Shown piece after piece: positions 1 to 8,693 of a stretch of 64,000 bases of DNA. Under the pieces are notes generated by a model, which was not told the origin of the DNA, did not search any database, and was given only the letters and a program-made list of their open reading frames with translations. The DNA lies in assembly GCF_028769735.1 (NCBI RefSeq), contig NC_088174.1:761001-825000 (forward strand), written 5' to 3'. Position 1 is the stretch's first letter. Each line of letters starts with the position of its first letter. Position numbers and translations under genes: made by a program. Source of the stretch: Zonotrichia leucophrys gambelii. Its lineage: Eukaryota; Chordata; Aves; Passeriformes; Passerellidae.

Positions 1-123
1 GGCAAGGGATCCACCAGCCTGAGTCAGCACTGGAGTTTTCATTTTAAAATGCTAGGGGTGATGTTTTGGGCAGAATAACCTCCCTGTGGACCAGTTTGGT
101 CCATCGTTGGTGGGACTGCTCAC

Positions 124-246
124 CCTTTTTGCTCTTCAGACGGCTGAAATGTGTAGGCTGGAAAATCACGGCGGTGGCACCCAGGAAGTTCACCACGCTG
201 AGGTAGCTCAGGGTGATCTCGGGCAGTATGACAGCCAAAGAAGGGC
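124..246 (-). CDS. Ig-superfamily gene exon 6: third hydrophobic segment
   Basis: This is a 123-base phase 1-1 exon of 40 codons. It has a TTTCAG acceptor and a strong GTGAGC donor. It encodes PSLAVILPEITLSYLSVVNF, continuing LGATAVIF, and ends in a basic tail (RLKSKKG), consistent with a third membrane pass returning the chain to the cytoplasm. The donor means at least one more exon lies to the left of position 1. Confidence 0.68.
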
Positions 247-3200
247 CTGAAAGACAACAGGACAAGGCAGAGACCCCGATGTTCCATTGCCCACCCCCTT
301 CAACACCTGGACATTACATCCCTTCCCCACCCTCCTCTGACTTCCAGACTTTCCTTGCAGCCTCTCCATTCTCTGATCATTTTACTGTCCTGCTGGGACT
401 CATCCTGGGAAAGGGCTCTGGGAAAAGGGGAACAACTGTATTAATTGTCCTGGGGGAGGGGGGCTGTGTAATGCACATGGTGGTCCAGGCTCCCCCAGAC
501 CTGGAGATCACAAGTGGAGATCACACACGGATCATGTATTGCTCTGGACAGGTCTGTCCCCCACGTTCCATGGCATGACTCCCCTGTGCCTCACTGCCTT
601 CCTCTCTGGGCCCCACTGGACTCTGCATCTCCCATGGGGTTTGTTCCCCCTCCCTCCAAACCTCCCCAGAGCCCCCTCTGACCTTCCTCCCACATCCAGA
701 GGATGCCAGCGGTGCCATCCAGGATGCAGGCGATGCACACCAGCCCGCAGGTGTAGGAGCTGAGCCACCTCCAAAGCTCCCCCCCTGAAAACCCAGAGCA
801 GAGGGGGGTGACTGCTGTGAGCCCTGGGAACCCCGTGTCAGCCATCACCCCTTCCTCGTGGTGGGGTGCAGCCCATCCCCACCCAGATGCTGTAGGATAT
901 CCCAGGATCTGGGGGTTCCCAGGGCAATGCTCTTTGCTCTCCCCCACCAGACAAGGGAAATGGGGTCCCGCTCCCCCCAGCTCACTTATTCTGAGCCTTT
1001 CAGACTGGCAGACTGGAATAATTAATCCCCACGCTGCGACAGCAGCGAAGACCACAGCGATCACTGCCATCCTCAGGATGTGCTTCAAGTGACTGGAGAG
1101 ACCTGGAAAAGAGCAACCCCGAGGGGCAGGAGATGGGACATCAGCAGGACCAGCCCCTTGGCTCTGGTGGCTGCAAGGGGCCTCTATTCCATTTAATTGA
1201 TTTCATTTATTTGCCAACTGGTGGCCAAATACACTCCATGCCATGTCCAGCCTGGGGTGGGTGCTCCCCACAGGCCTCCTGGCCACCCTCCTGCCCATGT
1301 CCTGCTCAGCATCCCCTTGGCCAAGGGCCATCGTTTTGGACCTGCCCCAAGAGGGAAGGACCAGTCTCCTGCAAGGACTCTGCCTGGGTGGGATCAGAGC
1401 TGGGAATTGCTCTGATCGTCCCAGGATGGGCAGCTCCTGGCAGCAGCATGGGGACACCACCTCCTAGGGAGGGCGGCCACACCACGGGGGATGGAGGCTG
1501 AGGGATTGGATGGAACCTGTGAGACATCCCCAGGGAAGGGTGGAGGGCAGGAGGAGCAGAGGGTGGTGAGACCTTCAATGGTGACCTCCAGGGAGGTTTC
1601 TTGCCAGCTGATCCCGTTGCTGGCATTGCAGGAATAGGAGCCGCAGTCCGACTTATTGGCTGGCCTCAGGTACAGGACACTGCAGCTGCTGGACAGCTGG
1701 GAAACTCTGTCTGGGAGAAGGGGCTGCCCATCCTTCTTCCAGGTGATGGTGTCCACTCTGCCCTCTGCCACCTCACAGATGACCTGGCCAGTGGCCCGAG
1801 CCAGGAGACTGCTGGTCCGGAGCTGAGGGCGGGACACAGGCTCTGGAAAGGGAACAGAGACCCCAGCACTTCTCGCAGACATGGAATCACAAAATAGTTT
1901 GGGTGGGAAGGGACCTTAAAGCTCATCCCATTCCGCCCCCTACCATGAACAGGAACACCTTCCACTGTCCCAGGCTGCTCCAAGCCCTGTCCAACCTAGC
2001 CTTGGACACTTCCAGGGATCCAGGGGCAACCACAGCTTCTCTGGGGATCTGTGCCAGTGAATGTGACCCGGAGCATCCCTGATGGGCACTTGGGCTGCAA
2101 TTGCCACCACAGCATCAGCCACAGCGTGGTCACGGGTGCCTTTCCCTTGGGAAGGCCGTCCTGCTGCTTTAATGGATGTGGGTAAGTACAGAGCACTTTG
2201 AAATGCATCAGAAAATGAGAAAATAGCAGAGAAGGCAGCAGATCCCACTCGGATTGTGTGTGGTTGGAAGGAGAGGTGGGTGGTGAAGGGCTGTGGTGGC
2301 ATTATGGCCATGGTGTGACTGGTGAGATAAGCCAGAGCAAATGAAGGGAATTGCTGGAGCAGTGCTGAGGAGGAACTTGTGGCCGTTTCAAGGCCTCTTC
2401 TCTGTGTGGTGGCAGCTGGTGCCTGCAGAGGGCAAACAGGACAGCCTGGCCTTGAGGGGTGGGGGCTTCTCCAGAAATCTCAGCTCCATTGGCTCTGCCA
2501 GGTGTCCCCTGGCAAAGTGCTGGGGGAGGGACCCTGCAGGTGGCAGAGCCACAGCAACCCACCAGTCTCTCTGTTGTCCCTCTGCTTCCTCCACCACCTC
2601 CCCAGTTCCTCCATCTTCACACCTGTCCCTGCATCAGCTCCATCACCCTACTGGTCCCTCCATCATCCTACCAGTCACTCTGCCATCCCTTTATCCTCCC
2701 ACCAGTCTCTCCATCCCTGCATTGAAGTGTGTGAAACAGGGGATGGAATTGCCTTTCCAGGATGGAACTTGTCCCTCTGTCCCAGCCAGGCCCCTGGAAG
2801 GTCTCACTGGGCAGCACTTCCAGATTTGTTCCCCTAGGACAGGTTGGGAACCTCTTTCCAAGATCTCTTGCTGCTGTCTCCACACATGACAGGTGCAAAC
2901 AAACTCAGGACTGGCCCTTTGCTCAAATCCCTCTCCAACCCCTTGCCCTGGCTCTTGGTCCATGAACAGAGAGATCCTGCTTGGATCCATCACCCTGCTC
3001 CTCCCTCCCACACCCTCCACTCACGGAGCACTTCCAGCTGCACTTCCAGGCTCTTCCTGTCTCCTGTGTTGGCAGTCACTCTGTAGGTGCCACTGTCGCT
3101 TTCCTGGGCATCCTGCAGCAGCAGAGATCCATTGGATGGATGGAAAACAGCTCGTCCCACATAGGGGGCGTGGATGGCTGGGGCGTGGGGCCCGCCCTGG

Positions 3201-5008
3201 TGCTGCAGGATGGGCTGGGGGCCGGTGCCATTGAGGAATTCCCAGCACATGGAATTGCTGTGGGTGACGTTGTCTGGCCCAGGGAGCAGCACCGAGGATC
3301 CCACAGCAGTGGCTCTGTGGACGGCTCCCGCTGCTCCCCGAGCTGGAGGGAACGACACCAGCAGCCCTGGAGGGAAGAGAGGGGCTGGGAATGGCTGCTC
3401 TGGGGAAAAGTGTCTCTGCCCATGGCAGAGGAGTGGAATGAGCTTCTCCTACCCGAGTTTTTGTTGTACTGACTTAATTTCCACGTCTCATTCCCAATTC
3501 AGAGAACCCTGGAAAGGTTTGGGTTGGAAGGGAGCTCAAAGCCTGTCTCATTCCAGCTCTGCCATCTGCAGGGATACCTTCCACTAGAGCAGGCTGCTCC
3601 AAGCCCTGTTCAGCCTGCCTTTGAACACTTCCAGGAATGGGACAGCCACAAAATTCCTGGTCTTGTTTGGGGCTGAAGGCGTCCGTGTGCCCCCCATAGT
3701 GCAGGATTTCTGCCCAAAATTTCTGGGCTTGTCACAACTTGGGCTCTGGCAGGTGCTCAGGGACTTAGGGGGGAGCTGCAGTGGGCAGGTCACAGCTGCC
3801 AGACCCCATCCCCAGTGAAGATGATTCCAGGAGAGAGGAGGGGCAGGGGAGGCTCCCCAGCCCCTGTGGCTGCAGAGCTGGGCAGAGGCCAGGGATCCTC
3901 ACAGGCTGTGTTTGCTCTCGGCCCTGGCTCAGCCTGCCCTGATAAGCACCTGTTCACCTGCATTCCCCCTGCACCTTCCAGGCAAACTGCCCTGGAAACT
4001 CCTGCTGCTCCCACGGGGGATGGTGCAGCGCAGGTGGGAGGGAAAAGAAGTGTGACAGTCCAGATAAAGTCAAGTTCTTCAGGTGATTTTCATATCTCAC
4101 TCTTATAACCTTGAAAGGCAGCTGTTTTCATGCCCTCCTGCCCCCCAAACTGTAGATGTGGAGGAAGAAAATACAATTTAATGATTAAAAATTCTTATTC
4201 TCTGAAAAATTTCCTTTTTCTGCTGAGAAAACACTGTTTACAAAGAACAGAACAATGAGCTGAAGGAAAGAGGAAAACACTTCATCTTTTGCAGCTGCAA
4301 TGGCCAAAACTCATCCTACAGACATTGAGAGCTCACTGACATCATCCCAAAATCAAGCTGTAGGGTAATGGGCTTCCTTTCTATTTTAGATGTCCAGAAA
4401 ATCTTTGTGCATTTGGATCTAGCACAGGTTGCCCAGAGCAGGTGTGGCTGCCCTGTTCCTGGAAGTGTTCAAGGCCAGGCTGGATGGGCTTGGAGCAAAC
4501 TGGGGATGGAATGGGAGGAACTTCAAGGTCCTTTTCAACCCAAACCCTCCTGTTACTCCACGGTTTGTGTTTCAAAGCAGCCAGTGACTATTTAAAGGAG
4601 CACAGTGAAAATGCTCACACGACTTTAACAGAAATAAAATTAGTGGTTTTAAAAACATCACATATTTTTACATATCTATTTTTAACACAAACACAGACAT
4701 TAACATATATACCGATATTTCTGTGTGAGTACATCTATCAGCCCCACTATAAATCTGGCTAGAGCAGACTTTATCCCCGGAGCTGTGCGTGGCTCTTCCA
4801 TCACCTCTCTCCTTGGGCAAACACAGCTTTGCCTTCCATGTTAAACATTTTACCCACCTAAAACGCCCTGCCCAGAGCTCCCCACGCTCTCTCCAAAGGG
4901 CTGTGGAAGGGTGAGGAGCCCAGCCCATCCCAGCCCAACCAGGCTTTCCTTACCTGCGAGGAGCACCCGGGTGGTGCCCAGCAGCTCCGCGGGGCGGCAC
5001 AGCAGCAT
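124..5008 (-). CDS. Ig-superfamily membrane protein with V and C2 domains and three transmembrane-type exons (partial, 3' end outside window)
   Basis: Six exons on the minus strand join in frame: 4954-5008, 3025-3366, 1573-1842, 986-1102, 683-784 and 124-246. Every junction is phase 1 with AG acceptors and GT donors, giving at least 336 residues before the gene leaves the window. The product has a short signal peptide, an N-terminal V-type domain without canonical cysteines, a C2-type domain with its cysteine pair, and then three hydrophobic segments. The C2 domain begins with a PVSRPQ stretch and has a WKKDGQPLL core, which resembles HEPACAM, SLAM and CEACAM-type adhesion receptors. Basic residues follow hydrophobic segments 1 and 3, as the positive-inside rule predicts for three passes. 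Such receptors normally have one pass, so this is not a standard member, and I cannot name the gene. The exon chain is well supported by phase and splice sites. Function in cell-surface recognition is inferred only from domain type. Confidence 0.8.
683..784 (-). CDS. Ig-superfamily gene exon 5: second hydrophobic segment
   Basis: This is a 102-base phase 1-1 exon of 33 codons. It reads GELWRWLSSY and then a hydrophobic run (TCGLVCIACILDGTAGILWM) ending in acidic WEEG. The acceptor follows a TTTTCAG tract and the donor is GTCAGA. One aspartate sits inside the hydrophobic run, so membrane insertion is likely but not certain. No polyA signal or stop is seen between exons 4 and 5 that would suggest the gene ends earlier. 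Confidence 0.65.
986..1102 (-). CDS. Ig-superfamily gene exon 4: first transmembrane segment
   Basis: This is a 117-base phase 1-1 exon. After a short stalk (LSSHLKHILR) it encodes a 24-residue hydrophobic run with the core MAVIAVVFAAVAAWGLIIPV, followed by CQSERLRI, a basic inner-face signature. The donor is GTGAGC. This is a conventional type I transmembrane segment; the next two exons are what make the protein unusual. Confidence 0.8.
1573..1842 (-). CDS. Ig-superfamily gene exon 3: C2-type Ig domain
   Basis: This is a 270-base phase 1-1 exon covering residues 133-222. It shows the C2 hallmarks in order: VICEVAEG (B-strand Cys), ITWKKDGQPLL (core Trp), SVLYLRPANKSD (E-strand) and CGSYSCNAS (F-strand Cys). 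Two sequons (NKS, NAS) and two extra cysteines (in SSSCSV and SDCGSY) are present. The extra pair may form a second disulphide, as in some CD2-family C2 domains. The donor (GTCTCA) is weak but is the only one that keeps phase with the next exon. Confidence 0.82.
1883..2058 (-). mobile_element. CR1 LINE 3' fragment in intron of the Ig gene
   Basis: The plus strand reads GTTTGGGTGGGAAGGGACCT and then the CACCTTCCACTGTCCCAGGCTG and CTTGGACACTTCCAGGGAT blocks. This is the familiar avian CR1 3' end in reverse orientation. It lies directly 5' of the C2 exon in transcript order. Confidence 0.85.
3025..3366 (-). CDS. Ig-superfamily gene exon 2: V-type Ig domain lacking the canonical disulphide
   Basis: This is a 342-base phase 1-1 exon of 114 codons (residues 19-132). 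It has an AG acceptor after a pyrimidine tract and a GTGAGT donor. The B-strand position reads SSVLLP and the F-strand reads DSGTYRVTAN, so both cysteines of the usual Ig disulphide are absent. A tryptophan is present in MCWEFLNG and the E-strand reads NGSLLLQD. Three N-glycosylation sequons are visible (NVT, NGT, NGS). A cysteine-free V domain is typical of the CD2/SLAM, CEACAM and HEPACAM groups (established knowledge). Which of these it belongs to is not decided here. Confidence 0.8.
3509..3660 (-). mobile_element. CR1 LINE 3' fragment in intron 1 of the Ig gene
   Basis: It carries the same CR1 3'-end block order (GGTTTGGGTTGGAAGGGAGC, then CACTAGAGCAGGCTGCTCCA, then TTTGAACACTTCCAGGAAT) in reverse orientation, diverged from the other copies. 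Confidence 0.82.
4421..4565 (+). mobile_element. CR1 LINE 3' fragment
   Basis: It is in forward orientation: GCCCAGAGCAGGTGTGGCTG, then GGAAGTGTTCAAGGCCAGGC, then AAGGTCCTTTTCAACCCAAA. It lies in intron 1 of the Ig-superfamily gene. Confidence 0.85.
4954..5008 (-). CDS. Ig-superfamily gene exon 1: start codon and signal peptide
   Basis: The ATG lies at 5008-5006 and opens MLLCRPAELLGTTRVLLAG, which runs into a clean GTAAGG donor after one base of codon 19. The hydrophobic stretch continues in the next exon as LLVSF before the first glycine- and alanine-rich segment, so the signal peptide is split by the intron, as is usual in Ig receptors. The exon sits in a locally CpG-rich patch that fits a promoter. 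The start could be contested because a longer open frame extends upstream, but this methionine is the one that makes a signal peptide. Confidence 0.72.
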
Positions 5009-5330
5009 CTGCCCAGGGAAAGCAGCCCCGGATAGCCCCGATTTCAGAAATCCGCTCACAGAAATTCCGGCTGTGCTGAAAGCAGCAGGTGGGGCGGTAC
5101 CGTGGGTTTGCAGCCCGGGATGGATCCCCGGTGCCGCGGGTGTTCCCAGCCCGTTTTCTGCCGATGGCTCCGCTCCCTCCGCGCCGATTCCCCTGCCAGG
5201 CTCCTCCCGGGAGTGGCAGCAGCGGCGGCTCCCGCTCTGTCCCCGCTCCCCCGGGAACAGGAGCTGCCCACGGCCGGCACCGCGCTGGATCCATCGGCGG
5301 CTCCCGCTCTGTCCGCACGGCCCAGGGGTC
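4960..5330. promoter_or_regulatory. CpG-rich patch over exon 1 of the Ig-superfamily gene
   Basis: CG dinucleotides are dense from about 4,960 to 5,330 compared with the flanks, and the patch covers the first coding exon. Two near-identical 20-base segments (CGGCGGCTCCCGCTCTGTCC) occur at about 5,224 and 5,296. I infer a promoter or 5' UTR region. No TATA box is evident. Confidence 0.5.
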
Positions 5331-5651
5331 CCACAGGAATGCAAATTACAGGGGCAGCCCAGGTCATTGTCGTGCCCCGAGGCCAGGAGATCATCCCTAT
5401 CCCTTTCCCACAGCTCAATCCTCTCCCAGAGCTGCAGCAGAGCTGGAACTTGCCCCCAGCCTGGTTCTGAGGGGAGCAGGCGGTCGGTCTGGCTCTAAAA
5501 CACCTGAAAGCAGCTTTTTCCTCCACCCCTTGAGGTGTGCTGGGATCATCTACATCCCACAGGCTTTCTGCAAAGGGAATTTCAGTTTAGAGGAGGGATA
5601 TTCCTGGGATCAGGACCCAGGCACCTCATTTTGTTACATCTATATCAAAAT

Positions 5652-5758
5652 AATGGAATCCCAGACCACTTTGGGTTGGGAGGGTGCTTAAAATCCACCC
5701 TGTTCTACCCTCCAGCCATGGAAGAGATCCCTTCTACTGGACCGGGTTGCTCCAAGCC
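5652..5758 (-). mobile_element. Short CR1 LINE 3' fragment
   Basis: The sequence ACTTTGGGTTGGGAGGGTGC followed by a CCATGGAAGAGATCCCTTCT block matches the reverse-oriented CR1 3' end. It stops at GGTTGCTCCAAGCCCC, so only about 105 bases remain. Confidence 0.75.
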
Positions 5759-5759
5759 C

Positions 5760-6960
5760 CAAATGAGGAGGGAAGCTAAAATTGGAAACACTTTTCAGCT
5801 GGGCTGGAAGCAGCTTCCCCCGGTTTTATTCGAGTCTTGTGAGGGACGGGAGGCTCTTGGTGCCACCAGAGGGGACCAAGGGGGACGCACTGAAAGCTGC
5901 ACCTGCACAATCCTGAGAGCTGGGAGAGAGCAGAGGGCTCTGCAGTGCACTGGGGGAAATGGGAAGCTCTGGGAGATACTGGAGGGAAATTCATACGGCC
6001 AGCAGGTGAATGGGGAGGGTTTGGTTTCGCTGCAGGGCTGAGGACTCTGGGGAGCCCCAAAAGCTGGAGGAAGGGCTGAACTGCAGAGCCAAGAGGAAAG
6101 GGAGGGGGTCCAAGGGAGGAATTGGGGTCCCTGTGGGACAAGGCAGCAAACAGGGATGGGAGTGGAGCCGGCTGCAGCCAGCTCGGTGTGCGGGAGGGAC
6201 ACACGGGCTGCACGGGGTGAGGGACAGGCGGCCCCAGCGGCAAAGGGGACCCATGCGGGGCCCTGGGATGTGCACATGGGGACGGAGGATCCCGGGATAC
6301 AGCAACACCTCCAGCCTCTCTCCGGGTTCCCTGCGCTGCGCTGGCCTCACCTGCCTTCAGAGCAGCCCCAGGGTCGCCCAGACCGACATCTCCAATTCCC
6401 TCACACCATCCCCGCCCTCTGAGCCACCCTTTGGTACGGCGGGCACCACATCCCACAGCTCCTAAAACCCGTTCACAGCCACGGGGGCTCTGAACAGCAA
6501 TTCCTGGGCCTCTCCTGAGGGATGGAGAGACAGCAGCGGCATCGCTGGGGCCCCGAGCCCGCCCGGGATGGGACTTTGGCTTTTTGAAACACGAATTTCT
6601 GGCATCTTGTGCCATCGTGTGGCCAGCGAGAGGCCGGTGCAGCCGCACGGGGTGCGGGATGCCGGGGCTGCCTCAGCCCAGCCCCAGGGTCCCGCTCGCT
6701 GTCCCCCCCGCTGGAGGGGGCGACTTCCAGCAGGGAATGCTCAGACGCTGCGAGCAGAACCTTTTGTCCTTTCCTTGGCTGGGGAAGGGAGTGGCTTTGT
6801 CCCCTTCCAGAACTGGAGGTGGAAGAGGAGAGATTCTCCTTCTTTTGCTGGGCTCACTCCCGAGTCTCCCCACTGCCGCCACCTGGCTGCACCACTGCCA
6901 CCGCTCACCTTTGTCCCAGGGGACTGGCGGCACTTTCTGATGGCAAATACCCTTTCTGTG
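5760..6960. other. Intergenic stretch between the Ig gene and the TMLHE 3' end
   Basis: This stretch is GC-rich. Long open frames occur on both strands at once, including one of 290 codons on the minus strand, but none shows family motifs or splice support. There is mild CpG enrichment around 6,160-6,700. No gene is called here. Confidence 0.5.
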
Positions 6961-6971
6961 GGCAAACCATT

Positions 6972-8561
6972 CTCATTTGATACAATCTTTTATTAATATC
7001 ATTGTGATTATTGCGATTTCTTCAGTAAATTGTGACTCCAACTCAGAACTTAAGAGTGTTTTTTTTCCACTATGGAAAGGGGTTGGCTGGAGGGGGCTTA
7101 ATTTTCCTGCTGAGTTTTAAAATTGGTCCTACCAGGACCCAAGGCTGCCACTGGAGCTTCACCTGACAGAGGGCAGCGCCCCTGGCACCACCTGCCCAGC
7201 CTGGGCTTGGAAATCCCTCTGATCCCTGCTGACTCCAGGGGCTCACTGGGGATGGGAAGCTCTGGGGAGGGAGCACTGGGAGCATCAGGGAGCTCAGCCC
7301 ACAGCAAGAGCAGATTTCAGGACTGTCTTGGCACCACGATCTCTACATTCAGTGTTTGGATTAAACAAGAGCAGCAAGTTCAGCACCTGTGCACCTGCAC
7401 TGCCCCTGCCCTGAGGACAGAGCACCTCACACAGCACAGCCAGGGGTGAATTGGCCCAGCCCTGCTTTAAGGTCTGGTCAGAGCAGAGGGAAAACCCCAA
7501 AAGATATGGCAGAATGAAAAATGTCCAACAGCAGGATTTGCTTTTGTGCCTTACCCTGTGGCACTTCAGCATGCCAGATCCCAGGAGCTGAAAGGCATCT
7601 CTGAGTTACATTCAGAGGAGGAGAATTTTGGGAAAAAATACACCCAAAGAGTGAGTTTCATGTACTAGAGAGTATGATGATGATGTAACACCAATTCCTT
7701 AAGAAAGGATGGAAGAGGAGGCACGGTGGGAAATTCGTCAGAAATCCTGGGGCTGCGAGTATTGCCCTCAACAGAAGTGCAGTGCAACAGGCAGAGGCAA
7801 CAGCAGCATGGCAGTCTTGGAAGTCCAGGAAAAGTGGGAATTCCATCCCTCATCTAACATTGTGATCTCTGCTTCACACCATGCACATCCTTGGTGCTTC
7901 CCTTTTCCTTCTCTAACCTAAACCTTCTCAGAAATGCTCAAAGCACACCAGGATCTCTCCAGGCCCTCTCTCGGGCAGCTTGGCTGCTTCATCAGTGATA
8001 AGAGACAAGATCCCAGAGATTTCCACTCTGCTCTGCTAAAAGTCCCCTAAAACTGGCAGCTGGAAAAAAAGGCCAAACAGGGAATCCTGAAGGCACTTGC
8101 TTGGAGGAGCACTTACTGTGGTGGGATTAACCACAACTGAGCCACCCTGGCTGGGAGGGCCAGGCTGGGAGCACGGACAGCAAGGGCTGCCTGTGCTCAA
8201 AGGCAGAGCGTGATCCCAAAAAATGGTACCACAACCTTTGGTTTCCACCTGCCCCCTGGCCTGAGCAGGCCCTGGGAGCTGCTTGGAGAGGGTGGAGGTG
8301 CCTGAGGTATTGCAGTGGCACAGAGGGCCTGGAGCACCTGGGGAGGCACCAGCCCAGCTGGCCTGGTGTGGAGTGGGGCTGGGGGCTCCTGCCTCTCCCA
8401 GGGCTGGCACTGAGGGGCTGCTGGCAAAAGTGGGACTGGGGGCTGCCAGCAACTCCCAGAGCTGAGTCTGGGGGCTGCCTGCCTCTCCTGGCAGTGGCAC
8501 TGGGAGGGTCCTGCCTCTCCCAGAGGTGGGGCTGGGGCTGCCTGGCTCTCTGGAAGCCGGG
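6972..8561 (-). other. TMLHE: Probable 3' UTR of TMLHE
   Basis: About 1.59 kb lies between the stop codon and the first good polyA hexamer. It has no competing gene. The part nearest the stop (about 8,330-8,560) is a degenerate GC-rich tandem repeat of a GGGGCTGCCTGCCTCTC-like phrase. Confidence 0.5.
6989..6994 (-). terminator. Probable polyadenylation signal of TMLHE
   Basis: TTTATT on the plus strand is AATAAA on the minus strand. It sits in an AT-rich block about 1.57 kb beyond the TMLHE stop codon. It is the first canonical hexamer I see downstream in a suitable context. Alternative sites cannot be excluded. Confidence 0.5.
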
Positions 8562-8693
8562 CTAGGCCTGCAGCCCCAGCAGGCGGGCAGTGTTCAGCAC
8601 ATCATCCCTCGTCAGGTAACACCCACAGAGCTGCCGGTACCCGGTGAAAGCCTCCCGGCCGTGCAGGACACGCCAGTTATCCACAAACAGGAC
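8562..8693 (-). CDS. TMLHE: TMLHE coding exon 7 (last Fe ligand, stop codon)
   Basis: It covers residues 376-418 followed by TAG at 8564-8562. It reads VLFVDNWRVLHGREAFTGYR and then the C-terminal DDVLNTARLLGLQA. His386 is the distal iron ligand, and the arginine of the GYR segment is the expected 2-oxoglutarate contact. Confidence 0.96.
   Translation of the reverse strand, partial: VLFVDNWRVLHGREAFTGYRQLCGCYLTRDDVLNTARLLGLQA

Noticed and set aside
5776..6648. 290-codon minus-strand frame
   Set aside because: It is proline- and serine-rich with no recognisable motif, and open frames lie opposite it on the plus strand. It lies between the two real minus-strand genes without splice links to either.
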